64,000 nucleotides of DNA from Schistocerca nitens (Eukaryota > Arthropoda > Insecta > Orthoptera > Acrididae). The stretch lies in NCBI RefSeq assembly GCF_023898315.1, contig NC_064614.1, positions 378,447,348-378,511,347 of the forward strand, in the 5' to 3' direction. The notes beneath the pieces were generated by a model. That model ran no database searches. It saw only the letters and a program-made list of their open reading frames with translations, and was not told the origin of the DNA. The position numbers and the translations under genes were made by a program. Shown piece by piece: positions 23,944-33,539 of this stretch; within the stretch, counting starts at the first letter, position 1; the number at the start of each line of letters is the position of its first letter.

Positions 23944-26086
23944 CAGGGTGAGTCACCTAACATTACCGCTGGATATATTTCGTAAACCACATCAACTACT
24001 GACGAATCGATTCCACAGACCGAAAGTGAGGAGAGGGGCTAGTGTAATTGGTTAATACAAACCATAAAAAAATGCACGGAAGTATGTTTTTTAACACAAA
24101 CCTACGTTTTCTTTAAATGTACCCCGTTAGTTTTGTTAGCACATCTGAATATATAAACAAATACGTAATCAGTGCCGTTTGTTGAATTGTAAAATGTTAA
24201 TTACTTCCGGAGATATTGTAACCTAAATTGATGCTTGAGTACCACTCCTCCGCTGTTCGATCGTGTGTATCGGAGAGCACCAAATTACGTAGGGATCCAA
24301 AGGGAACGGTGATGGACCTTAGGTACAGAGACTGGAACAGCACATTACGTCCACGTGCTAATACCTTTTTATTGGTCTGTTTCATTGACGCACATGTACA
24401 TTACCATGAGGGGTGAGGTACACGTACACACGTGGTTTCTGTTTTCAATTACGGAGTGGAATAGAGTGTGTCCCGACATGTCAGGCCAATAGATGTTCAA
24501 TGTGGTGGCCATCATTTGCTGCACACAATTGCAATCTCTGGCGTAATGAATGTCGTACACGCCGCAGTACATCTGGTTTAATGTCGCCGCAGGCTGCCAC
24601 AATACGTTGTTTCATATCCTCTGGGGTTGCAGGCACATCACGGTACACATTCTCCTTTAACGTACCCCACAGAAAGAAGTCCAGAGGTTTAAGATGAGGA
24701 GAACGGGCTGGCCAATTTATGCGTCCTCCACGTCCTATGAAACGCTCGTCGAACATCCTGTCAAGGGTCCGCCTAGTGTTAATTGTGGGATGTGCAGGTG
24801 CACCATCATGCAGATACCACATACGTCGGCGCGTTTCCAGTGGGACATTTTCGAGCAACGTTGGCAGATCATTCTGTAGAAACGCGATGTATGTTGCAGC
24901 TGTTTGGGCCCCTGCAATGAAGTGATGACCAATGAGGTGGTCGCCAATGATTCCGCACCATACATTTACAGTCCACGGTCGCTGTCGCTCTACCTGTCTG
25001 AGCCAGCGAGGATTGTCCACGGACCAGTAATGCATGTTCCGTAGATTCACTGCCTCGTGGTTTGTGAAACCCGCTTCATCGGTAAACAGGTAGAACTGCA
25101 ACGTATTCTCTGTTAATGCCCATTGACAGAATTGCACTCGATGATTAAAGTCATCACCATGTAATTGCTGATGTAGCGACACATGAAACGGGTTAAAGCG
25201 GTGACGATGCAGTATGCGCATGACACTACTTTGACTCAGTCCACCGGCTCTCGCAATGTCCCGTGTACTCATATGTGGGTTCATGGCAACAGCAGCTAAC
25301 ACACCAACTGCACCCGCTTCTCCTGTGACGGGCCTGTTACGGACCCGTTTGCGTGCTACGACCATACCTGTTGCATACAGTTGGCGGTAGATGTTTTGCA
25401 ATGTGCGGCACGTTGGATGCTCTCTGTCCGGGTACCGTTCTGCATACACCCTGCAGGCTTCAGCTGCATTTCGTCGACACTCGCCATAGATGAGTATCAT
25501 CTCCGCCTTTTCAGAGTTCGAATACACCATGGTCACAGTTCCTACAACACTACACTATCACAGACGTCTGGTAACACGGTGTACTACAGTTGGTCTGCGT
25601 GCGGAGACGAATGCAGAATAACAATAGCAGCAAGCGCTACATGCGGACACCGCGACAGCTAGACCAAACCACAACAGTGCACTACAGCCACACTCGTAAA
25701 CACGGTCGTCATCGTAAACATGTCCCTGCAGATGCTGCTCGCCGACCGTGGCCCGTGTTTGTTACAACACGCAACTGAATGTCGGAGGTTTCAAGCGTCA
25801 ACTTTAGGTTACAATATCCCTGGATATAATTAACATTTTACAATGCAGCAAACGGCACTGATTACGTATTTGTTTATATGTTCAGATGTGCTAACAAAAC
25901 TAACGTGGTTCCATTTAAAAAAACGTAGGTTTCTGTTAAAAAACATACTTCCGTCCATTTTTGTATGGTTTTTATTAAACAATTACACTAGCCCCTCTCC
26001 TCACATTCGGTCTGTGGAATCGGTTCATCAGTATTTGATGTGGTTTACGAAATATGTCCAGCGGTAACGTTAGGTGACTCACCCTG
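23944..26086 (-). mobile_element. Long-TIR Tc1/mariner-superfamily transposon (DD41D type)
   Basis: A 2143-bp element. The terminal inverted repeats are about 295 bp (23944-24237 and 25791-26086). The outer 107 bp differ at about 6 positions by eye. Both ends start CAGGGTGAGTCACCTAAC. TA at 23942-23943 and again at 26087-26088 is the target duplication, and taking out the element plus one TA leaves the surrounding Gypsy frame uninterrupted. It encodes one intact transposase on the minus strand. TIRs this long are unusual for mariner relatives, which commonly have about 30 bp. Confidence 0.95.
24481..25536 (-). CDS. Intact transposase, DD41D-type (351 residues)
   Basis: Cut-and-paste transposase acting on its own TIRs. 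Residues about 5-60 resemble the DUF4817-type helix-turn-helix found in insect transposases (KAEMILIYGECRRNAAEACR). Residues about 88-112 form a second helix-turn-helix (STRDIARAGGLSQSSVMRIL). Catalytic residues by position are D153 in FTDEAGF, D244 in LHDGAPAH and D286 in PLDFFLWG. Exactly 41 residues separate the last two, matching DD41D (rosa/visitor-like) spacing. The usual SPDLNPLD motif reads SPHLKPLD here. The start codon at 25536 lies about 250 bp inside the right TIR's inner edge. There are no internal stops. It is the only intact transposase seen in the window; I cannot tell whether it is active. Confidence 0.9.
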   Translation of the reverse strand: MTMVYSNSEKAEMILIYGECRRNAAEACRVYAERYPDREHPTCRTLQNIYRQLYATGMVVARKRVRNRPVTGEAGAVGVLAAVAMNPHMSTRDIARAGGLSQSSVMRILHRHRFNPFHVSLHQQLHGDDFNHRVQFCQWALTENTLQFYLFTDEAGFTNHEAVNLRNMHYWSVDNPRWLRQVERQRPWTVNVWCGIIGDHLIGHHFIAGAQTAATYIAFLQNDLPTLLENVPLETRRRMWYLHDGAPAHPTINTRRTLDRMFDERFIGRGGRINWPARSPHLKPLDFFLWGTLKENVYRDVPATPEDMKQRIVAACGDIKPDVLRRVRHSLRQRLQLCAANDGHHIEHLLA

Positions 26087-26216
26087 TATAATTGGCAAAG
26101 TGCCAAAGCCTGGTGCGTATGTAATACAGTACATAGAGTCACAGAAAGTAAAGGGAATGATTCCCCACCAACATCTAAAACGCTGACATGAGTAGCAATT
26201 GATCTAACATCACATG

Positions 26217-26230
26217 AAAAAAGGGGGGAT
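26217..26230 (+). other. Putative polypurine tract of the Gypsy remnant
   Basis: GAAAAAAGGGGGGA follows the pol stop by about 25 bp and precedes TGATGAAAATATCAG at about 26233. In LTR retrotransposons this arrangement primes plus-strand synthesis at the edge of the 3' LTR. Confidence 0.6.
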
Positions 26231-26232
26231 TC

Positions 26233-27447
26233 TGATGAAAATATCAGTATGAAATGTTGGGTAATTAGTAATAAAATAATTATTCAAAGTTAAGGATGGA
26301 GATGTTTTTCTTTTACTGTGTCAATGAACATGAGATTTTTCAATGAAATTTTTTTAGGAGTAATTTATTACTGGTCTTTTCATGCATATGACGTCAAAGA
26401 TTTAGCTAGTGATACAGAGGTTTACTTTGAATTTTTCACTTTTCGTATTATTATTAACAGTAGTTGTTAGTTGACACTAAAATAAATTGATTTGCTGTCG
26501 AGTCATAATTCAAACTAGATGGTTAGGTACTCGGACTATATGGTTACAAACAAATAAGATTCAGATTGAGATTGCTCGGGCTTTTTCTTGAGAGTTAGGA
26601 GTTTTAATGTAATCAGCATAATTACAATTTTTGGAATGGTGGAGATCAGTAATGTGCAGGTGAGCAGTTTTCAATCAGCATGGGTATAGTTCGGTGAATA
26701 TTATGAATTAATGATGAAGCAAGGTTCGTAAGTGATCATTAAACAGGAGACAATTTACAAGACAGTGATCATATGAGTAAACACTACTGACTCTATATGG
26801 AGCCTTAGTGTGATAATATAAATCCATTCAAGTGAACACAAGAAACTGCAATTTGAAGTATTGTGCATTCTTGGTGGATGAAGCCGCAATGGTAGTCAAC
26901 ATAGTGCATTGAAGGATACAAGGAACTTCAGATGGAAGTCTTGTTAGTGCTCTTAGAATAACAGAACTGCATTGGTGAAGGAGAGAATTCTTGGAGCTAC
27001 GAAAGACTGACGGTGATATTTTTTTTTTCTTTTCCAACAATATCATCGTGGACGACAGTTGTTGGTGTTGTGAATTTTTGTGTTCAATTCTGATGAAGAT
27101 GTGATTCTGTGAATAACCAATAATATCATATTGGACGACGGTTGTTGATGTGGTGAATTATTTAGTAACTGTGAACCGAAATGTAACCTTTTTGGTAGTA
27201 GCAATAACAACAAGACAGGATGAACAGAAAGAATGGGGCGAAAAGAAACGAAGCTTCAAAAAATGCTATCATGTAGGAATACCAATGGGAATACCCTTCA
27301 AAGGTTTGTTTGCCTATGTTGGTAGTTGGCCAGTGTAAAAGGGAAATAATGAGTTTCAGTGTTGACGATATTGTTGACTGACGTTTCGTTCGCTCTGTGA
27401 CAAACAGGCTGTGACGCTGAATTGCCTTATTTCGAACTTCATTTCTA
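26233..27447 (+). other. Putative 3' LTR or 3' non-coding part of the Gypsy remnant
   Basis: Non-coding AT-rich sequence beginning TGATGAAAATATCAG after the putative polypurine tract. No 5' LTR lies in the window, so the extent cannot be set by comparison. An 82-bp-period direct duplication lies within it (AACAATATCATCGTGGACGA near 27037 and AATAATATCATATTGGACGA near 27119). A short GACTGACGTTTCGTTCGC stretch at 27376 resembles the repeat at 33386-33540. Confidence 0.35.
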
Positions 27448-27459
27448 AGTACCGATTTA

Positions 27460-27663
27460 AATGGCTCTGAGCACTATGGGACTCAACTGCTGTGGTCATA
27501 AGTCCCCTAGAACTTAGAACTACTTAAACCTAACTAACCTAAGGACAGCACACAACACCCAGCCATCACGAGGCAGAGAAAATCCCTGACCCCGCCGGGA
27601 ATCGAACCCGGGAACTCGGGCGTGGGAAGCGAGAACGCTACCGCACGACCACGAGATGCGGGC
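27460..27663 (-). mobile_element. SINE with tRNA-Gly-like head
   Basis: On the minus strand the head reads GCATCTCGTGGTCGTGCGGT, with an anticodon-like loop CTTCCCA (TCC, Gly) and B box GGGTTCGATTCCCGG. The body is the same as in the class-II-headed SINEs (CTTAGGTTAGTTAGG, GTTCTAGGGGACT, end GAGCCATTT). The flanking TACCGATTTAAAT at 27450-27462 and 27664-27676 is a 13-bp duplication, slightly overlapping the A-rich end. Confidence 0.95.
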
Positions 27664-27676
27664 TACCGATTTAAAT

Positions 27677-28619
27677 TATAGCTTTAGATTAAGTACATGG
27701 CAATCAAATGTGTAATCCTATTTCATTAACCGGAGGTTCATTTTCAAAGTATACTTTAATCTGCCTTCGATTTCGGCTAACTAGAAGTGTACGGTTGTGT
27801 TTTCGCAATTTGTGAGGTGAAAGGAAACAGTAGTCATTAGTGTTTCTTCACTAACAGACAAAGACCATAACTTTCAGGTAATTGAAGGAACACCTGCCAC
27901 TCGTTGTTCTCAACGCAAGAGATTCTGTTGCGATTAGAGAATGTGGAAAAGGTAAGCAGTCATTTAGAGTTCATGCACGTAAAATTTTGTTATTCAGATT
28001 TATGTGGATGCAGAAGCTCTTAAAAAAGAAAAGAAAATGTCGATTAAACACGCTTATATTATCAGATGAGGCGTCATTTTTTACTCAAGGAGAAAATCTA
28101 ATGCTCTTCGAGGCAACACATGATGTTTAAACATAACGTCAGCGACTTAATGTGTTAACAAACTACCCTAGTTCACTAGCTAATTTTGCATATATATTTA
28201 CACATATAATAATTTATCGTTTGAAAAAATAGAATAGAGAACCACAATATATGAAATATTTTTAGTTATTGCATTCAATGAAACATTATTATTAAATCAG
28301 ATAAATTTTGTTTCTTTTTCTCCTAGATCCAAAACAGGTTTTGACATGTCCCTATTCAGCCGAAACAAGAATGAATAGAAAATTAATGACATTAAGGCTG
28401 CTGTTTCTATTCACCCCTCTCAGTGGGTTATTTACAGTTTTGTTTTATAAAACCATCAGGTAGTCCCAAATCTGATTATAAAATTACAGTTAGGCACAAA
28501 ACCTACAATTCCATGTACTTCCGATTTTCATATTTCTTTTTAAAATCATCAGTCTTTTTTCTTTTGATTTTCAAAACTGTTTCTCTTCACCATATTTTAA
28601 CGTAAGCTGTACGTCCTTT
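27677..28619. other. Unassigned, possible faint transposase trace
   Basis: Mostly AT-rich. The plus-strand frame 27882-28130 contains LILSDEASFFTQGENL near 28055, reminiscent of the first-Asp block of long-TIR Tc1/mariner relatives (compare FTDEAGFTNHEAVN at 25078-25037). Without neighbouring blocks this is weak. The rest holds nothing I recognise. Confidence 0.3.
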
Positions 28620-28749
28620 GGACATGCATGCATGTCCGAAGGATCATTGCATCGTAATCAGAATAACACAGTCGCGGCAAAATCGTATTTCTCTGCCGAT
28701 ACCGGGCAAGCGACTTTCAAGGAAAACGTCTGACCTGTACGGGAAAATA

Positions 28750-29572
28750 CCGGGTGATCAAAAAGTCAGTGTAAATTTGAAAACTGAATAAATCACGGAA
28801 TAATGAAGATAGAGAGGTACAAATTGACACACATGCTTGGAATGACATGGGGTTTCACTAGAACCAAAAACATACAAAAAGTCAAATATGTCCTACAGAT
28901 GACGCTTCATCTGATCAGAATAGCAATAATTAGCATAACAAAGTAAGACAAAGCAAAGATGATGTTTTTTACAGGAAATGCTCAATATGTCCAGCATCAT
29001 TCCTCAACAATAGCTGTAGTCGAGGAATAATGTTGTGAACAGCACTATAAAGCATGTCCGGAGTTTAAGGTGAGGCACTGACGTCGGATGTTGTCCTTCA
29101 GCATCCCTAGAGATGTCGGTCGATCACGATACACTTGCGACTTCAGGTAACTCCAAATCCAGTAATCGCACGGACTGAGGTCTGGGGACTTGGGAGGCCA
29201 AGCATGACGAAAGTGGTGGCTGAGCAAACGATCATCACGAAACGACGCGCGCAGAAGATCTTTCACGCGTCTAGCAATATGGGGTGGAGCGCCATCCTGC
29301 ATAAACATCTTACGTTCCAGCAGGTGTTTATCAGCCAGGCTGGGGATGGTGCGATTCTGTAACATATCGGCGTACTACTCACCCCTCACGGTAGCAGTTA
29401 CTGACGTTTTGCTGTCCAGCGCCATCTGTCGGACATTTTGTGAACCTTGTTTTGTTTTTTCTAATAAAACCCCATGTCATTCCAAGCATGTGTGTCAATT
29501 TTTACTTCTCTATCTACATTATTCTGTGGTTTATTAATTTTTCAAATTTATACTGACTTTTTGATCACCCGG
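28750..29572 (-). mobile_element. Internally deleted long-TIR transposon (DD4xD type)
   Basis: 823-bp element with inverted ends of about 120 bp (outer sequence CCGGGTGATCAAAAAGTCAG at 28750 and, reversed, at 29572) and TA at both flanks (28748-28749 and 29573-29574). Only the carboxy-terminal catalytic part of a transposase remains, so it is probably a deletion derivative mobilised in trans when active. Confidence 0.9.
29045..29365 (-). pseudogene. Transposase C-terminal fragment
   Basis: 106 open residues with the second catalytic Asp in MFMQDGAPPHIA and the third in WPPKSPDLSPCDYWIW, separated by 42 residues, then YLKSQVYRDRPTSL. The N-terminal DNA-binding domains and the first Asp are absent. 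It is related in style to the DD41D transposase at 24481-25536 but has clearly different TIRs and sequence, so it is a separate family. Confidence 0.8.
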
Positions 29573-29924
29573 TACATAATGGATGTACGAGTCCAGGTCG
29601 CAGACGCATGGCTGACGACATATGGAAGTTTCGGTCTGGCCGTGAGTGGTGCGCGGACAGCCAAATCGTAAGGCGACCGCTCACGATAAGCGGAAATCAG
29701 GATTCGAGTCGTGGTCTGGCATAAATTTTTACTGTCGTCATTCCATTATTCGCCATTGCCATTATTCGCAATTGCGAATGCATTTAATGTGTATTTTCCT
29801 GTCCAAGCAGTGGTATCTGTCAGCTTGATTTTCATCGCTGATGTGCGAGATTAAACGTTCTTAGCATTGAAATATTAACTCTCTGTCATTTCTCACTGAA
29901 GTTCCTGACTAACTATTGGTAACG

Positions 29925-30470
29925 AATTAAAGAGCATCATCGTCGTCTCTGAAATAAAATGTTCGGCAATCAGATGCTGAACACAAACCACCGAATGGCA
30001 TGTAGGAACCGAAGTGTTCGTCTCTCCCCCCCCCCCCCCCCTCCGCGAGGAAGAAATTTCGTCGCCTCGCCGTAGAGTGGGGAGGAGAGACGAGCGTCGA
30101 GTGGGCGTCAGCTGGAGGTGAGAAGCGCCTCCGCTTAAAATGTCGGCGACACGACTGTGCGCTGCAGCTGCAGCTGCGGCGGCCCGGCGGGCAGGCAGAT
30201 ATTGGGCGAATTCTGTCCAGCGGCGGCACTTTAATTAAAATAGCGGGTCGCCGGCCGCCGGCCACCGGCCCACACAAAGAGGGCTCTGCTGGCGGCCGCT
30301 GTCCCGCAAAACATCTGCCCCGGCCAGGCCGGCGTGGCGGTCCACCCACCAAGTGCGGAACCAGCGGGGGCGCCAGCTCTCCTCCCCGGTTTTCATCCTG
30401 TCTGGAAGCTCCGTGCCGTTCCCTCGGCACTCGATAGGCCTGAACGGAATTAAATTATGGGAGCATTTCG
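29925..30470. other. GC-rich, CpG-rich island with C14 tract
   Basis: About 450 bp of GC-rich DNA (for example GCGGGTCGCCGGCCGCCGGC near 30243), preceded by a run of C at 30029-30042. A minus-strand frame of 167 codons spans it (30430-29927), but it is arginine/proline-rich, as expected by chance in GC-rich DNA, and has no family resemblance. It could be a promoter-type CpG island. Confidence 0.55.
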
Positions 30471-30714
30471 AGCAGCACGCAGCAATACATGCCACATTCA
30501 AGTTCTTCGAATTTTCGCTTTATTTTACTGATTTTCCAATACGTCGAGCTGGCGTACGTCCAGTAGAACACGAAGCACCTGTAATTAGGAACTCGTGAGT
30601 CATCTGATTAGGCGATAAACTGCTCCTACCCTAGACATTTAATGTCCACTTGTCGTATATGAAAAGAGCTGGCTAGAGTCCAAGATAAACACATATAACT
30701 TGTTATATCCTGGT

Positions 30715-30905
30715 GGGTCGTTCTACTTTACCTTGTTCACTCGTTTTATAGTATTGTAATGGTACCATAAACTATCTTATATTACGGCAGTTTTCCTATT
30801 AGCTTTGGTCAGTTAAGATCGTAACAGCGTTACCTGTGTGTTAAGTGTGTTGCGTACCTATTGGGCGCTACCTCATTTCGATAGCTTTGTCTGCGTAAGC
30901 AATTG
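30715..30905 (+). repeat. Direct repeat arm, left of the CR1-like element
   Basis: Matches 33180-33385 with small differences. Shared blocks are TTGTTCACTC, TCCTATTAGCTTTGGTCAG, TGTTGCGTACCTATTGGGCG, CTACCTCATTTCGA and AGCTTTGTCTGC. The two arms flank the CR1-like retrotransposon at 30960-33179. It is too long and too diverged to be that element's target duplication. Confidence 0.8.
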
Positions 30906-30959
30906 GTGTCTTAGTGGATTCCCCTAGAAACCGGAAGCGGTGAACAGTCTACAAGCTGA

Positions 30960-33179
30960 ATGTTGATATAGAAATGGCCACGCAACCTACAGAACGTTTT
31001 TGTTCTACATAGTTATCTTCAGGTTTCTTGAAAACAGTTCTTCTCTCGCACATTAACTTATGTTTCTTTCCCTACCAATGCTACCAACACTACCGGTAAA
31101 CCTACCATTTACTACGTTATTTATGTACTGTACCAAGTCGGTCAAGAAGGCTAGCAGATTATTCTTACTAGATAGAGCAGATAAGCAGTTTTTAGCATCC
31201 CACTTAGTAAACGAATCGACTTCATTTACTTCCGGTACGATGGACGTGGAAGAATTATGTGCAAATTTTATTAAACACATTGTAAACCACGCATTGGACA
31301 AGTATGTGCGGAAAAAGTGGGTTACGGACGGAAAAGGCCCACCGTGGTTTAACAGCGCAATTCGGAGAATGCTCAGGAAGCAAAGACAGTTGCACTCGCG
31401 GTACAAGAAAGATCGGGAGAATGAGGACAGCCAAAACTTAGTAAAGATTCGTGCTGCTGTAAAATGAGCGATGCGCGAAGCATACAACCACTACCACCGT
31501 CATACCTTAGCAAAAGATCTTGCTGAAAACCCAAGGAAATTCTGGTCTTACGTAAAATCGGTAAGCGGGTCGAAGGCTTCCTTCCAGTCACTCACTGATC
31601 AGTCTGGCCTGGCAACGGAAGACAGCAAAATGAAAGCTGAAATTTTAAATTTAGCATTTGAGAAATCTTTCACGCCGGAGGATCGTACAAACATACCGCC
31701 GTTTGAGTCTCGTACAGATTCCCGTATGGAGGACATAGTGATAGACATCCCTGGGGTTGTGAAGTAGCTGAATGGGTTGAAAATAAATAAATCGCCAGGT
31801 CCTGATGGGATTCCAATTCGGCTTCACAGAGAGTACTCCATTGCATTGGCTCTTTACTCAGCTTGCATTTATCGCGAATCTCTTGCCTGACGTAAAGTCC
31901 CGCGCGACTGGAAAAAAGCGCAGGTGACTCCTGTACATAAGAAGGGTAGAAGGACGGATCCTCTAAATTACAGACCAATATCCTTAACATCGGTTTGTTC
32001 CAGGATTCTCGAACATATTCTCAGTTCGAATATAATGAATTTCCTTGAGACAGAGAAGTTGCTGTCCATGCATCAGCACGGTTTTAGAAAGTATCGCTCC
32101 TGCAAAACGCAACTCGCCCTTTTTTCATATGATATCTTGCGAACCATGGATTAAGGGTATCAGACGGATGCCATATTCCTTGACTTCCGGAAAGCGTTCG
32201 ACTCGGTGCCCACTGCAGACTCCTAACTAAGGTACGAGCATATGGGATTGGTTCCCAAATATGTGACAGGCTCGAAGACTTCTTAAGTAATAGAACCCAG
32301 TACATTGTCCTCGATGGTGAGTGTTCATCGGTGGTGACGGTATCATCTGGAGTGCCCCAGGGAAATGTGATAGGTCCGCTGTTGTTTTCTATCTACATAA
32401 ATGATCTTTGGGATAGGGTGGATAGCAATGTGCGGCTGTTTGCTGATGATGCTGTGGTCGTTGAGTAACTGTAGGAGTATACAAGATGATTTGGAACAGG
32501 ATTTGTGATTGGTGTAAAGAATGGCAGCTAACTCTAAATATAGATAAATGTAAATTAATGCAGATGAATAGGAAAAAGAATCCCGTAATGTTTGAATACT
32601 CCATTAGTAGTGTAGCGCTTGACACAGTCACGTCGATTAAATATTTGGGTGTAACATTGCAGAGCGATATGAAGTGGGACCAGGATGTAATGTGGTTCAT
32701 CTGTAAAGGAGACCGCTTGTAAAACACTAATACGACCTATTCTTGAGTACTGCTTGAGCGTTTGGGATCCCTATCAGGTCGGATTGAGGGAGGACATAGA
32801 AGCAATCAGAGGCAGGCTGCTAGATTTGTTACTGGTAGGTTTGATCATCACGCGAGTGTTACGGAAATGCTTCAGGAACTCGGGTGGGAGTCTCTAGAGG
32901 CAAGGAGGCGTTCTTTTCGTGAATCGCTACTGAGGTAATTTAGAGAACCAGCATTCGAGGCTGACTGCAGTACAATTTTACTGCCGCCAACTTATATTGC
33001 GCGGAAAGACCACAAAGATAAGATTTGAGAGATTAGGGCTCGTACAGAGGCATATAGGCAGTCATTTTTCCCCGTTCTGTTTGCGAGTGGAACAGGGAGA
33101 GAAGATGCTAGCTGTGGTACGAGGTACCCTCCGCCACGCACCGTATGGTGGATTGCGGAGTATGTATGTAGATGTAAAT
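30960..33179 (+). pseudogene. CR1-like non-LTR retrotransposon, 5'-truncated, with 3' tail
   Basis: Starts in the linker between endonuclease and RT. An open segment at 31063-31467 has a KKWVTDGKGPPWFNSAIRRM stretch, followed by WSYVKSVSGSKA near 31545. RT blocks are INKSPGPDGIPI near 31785, PVHKKGRRTDPLNYRPISL near 31930, HGFRKYRSCKTQ near 32080, FLDFRKAFDSVP near 32177 (block A), a VPQGNVIGPLLFSIYINDL block near 32350 and FADDAVV near 32443. The thumb KYLGVTLQSD is near 32638 and the terminal NRQAARFVTGRFD-like segment near 32812. Stops at 31465, 31765, 31888 and 32151, and several shifts, inactivate it. It ends in a short GTATGTATGTAGATGTAAATG tail, as is usual for CR1/L2-type elements. 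Confidence 0.85.
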
Positions 33180-33385
33180 GTACTACTTTGCTTTGTTCAC
33201 TCTTTTTCTAGAGTTGTAAAGCTACCATAGACTATCTTAAGTAAGTGTAGACTACGGTAGTTATCCTATTAGCTTTGGTCAGGTAAGATCGTAACCGCGT
33301 TACCTGTGTATTAGGTGTGTTGCGTACCTATTGGGCGCTACCTCATTTCGAAAGCTTTGTCTGCATAAGCGATTGGTGTCTTACA
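33180..33385 (+). repeat. Direct repeat arm, right of the CR1-like element
   Basis: Second copy of the sequence at 30715-30905, see there. It begins directly after the CR1-like tail. Confidence 0.8.
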
Positions 33386-33539
33386 AAATTGTTAAGGCTT
33401 TCGTTGCCAGTTGTTGACAAACTGCCTATTTGCTTCTGTCTCGGCTTCTTCATCCGACGTTCGTCTGATGATTTTACTGACGTTTCGCTTGCACGAGTGG
33501 CTGGCATTGTCAAAGCTTCACCGTCCTTTGCCGGTCATA
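33386..33539 (+). repeat. Dispersed repeat fragment
   Basis: Contains TTCTTCATCCGACGTTCGTC, GATGATTTTACTGACGTTTCG, CACGAGTGGCTGGCATTGTC and AAAGCTTCACC. I recognise it from memory as a common repeat of this insect group. It is cut off by the mariner fragment at about 33540. Confidence 0.45.

Larger units (their letters stand above)
22641..26190 (+). pseudogene. Gypsy-type LTR retrotransposon pol (integrase) remnant, interrupted by a DNA transposon
   Basis: A GDALTRM stretch near 22655, typical of the RNase H end, is followed by a linker now carrying a large microsatellite. The integrase then shows the zinc-binding part (HFG near 23070 and C-x2-C in CDLCQRSK near 23160), the first catalytic Asp in VSVDVCGPLP near 23243 and the second in VVVSDNAS near 23420. 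At the position of the catalytic Glu near 23540 I read Ala (PVARIFKEL). There is a stop at 23363. The C-terminal domain reaches 23943, is cut by the transposon at 23944-26086, and continues in the same frame from 26087 to a stop at 26190. Confidence 0.85.
28620..29800 (+). repeat. Dispersed repeat with tRNA-like segment, host of a transposon
   Basis: The left part, 28620-28749, and the right part, 29573-29800, appear to be one repeat split by the transposon at 28750-29572. The right part has a tRNA-like stretch (GCCAAATCGTAAGGCGACCG, CGATAAGCGGAAAT, B-box-like GATTCGAGTCGTGG) near 29655-29720 and a tail with CGTCATTCCATTATTCGCC and AATTGCGAATGCATTTAATG. The family identity is from memory. Confidence 0.55.

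Noticed and set aside
27882..28130. 82-codon frame with SDEASFF
   Set aside because: Reminiscent of a transposase first-Asp block, but no other blocks surround it, so not called as a gene.
29927..30430. 167-codon minus-strand frame
   Set aside because: Arg/Pro-rich translation of a CpG island; no homologous family recognised and no splice context.
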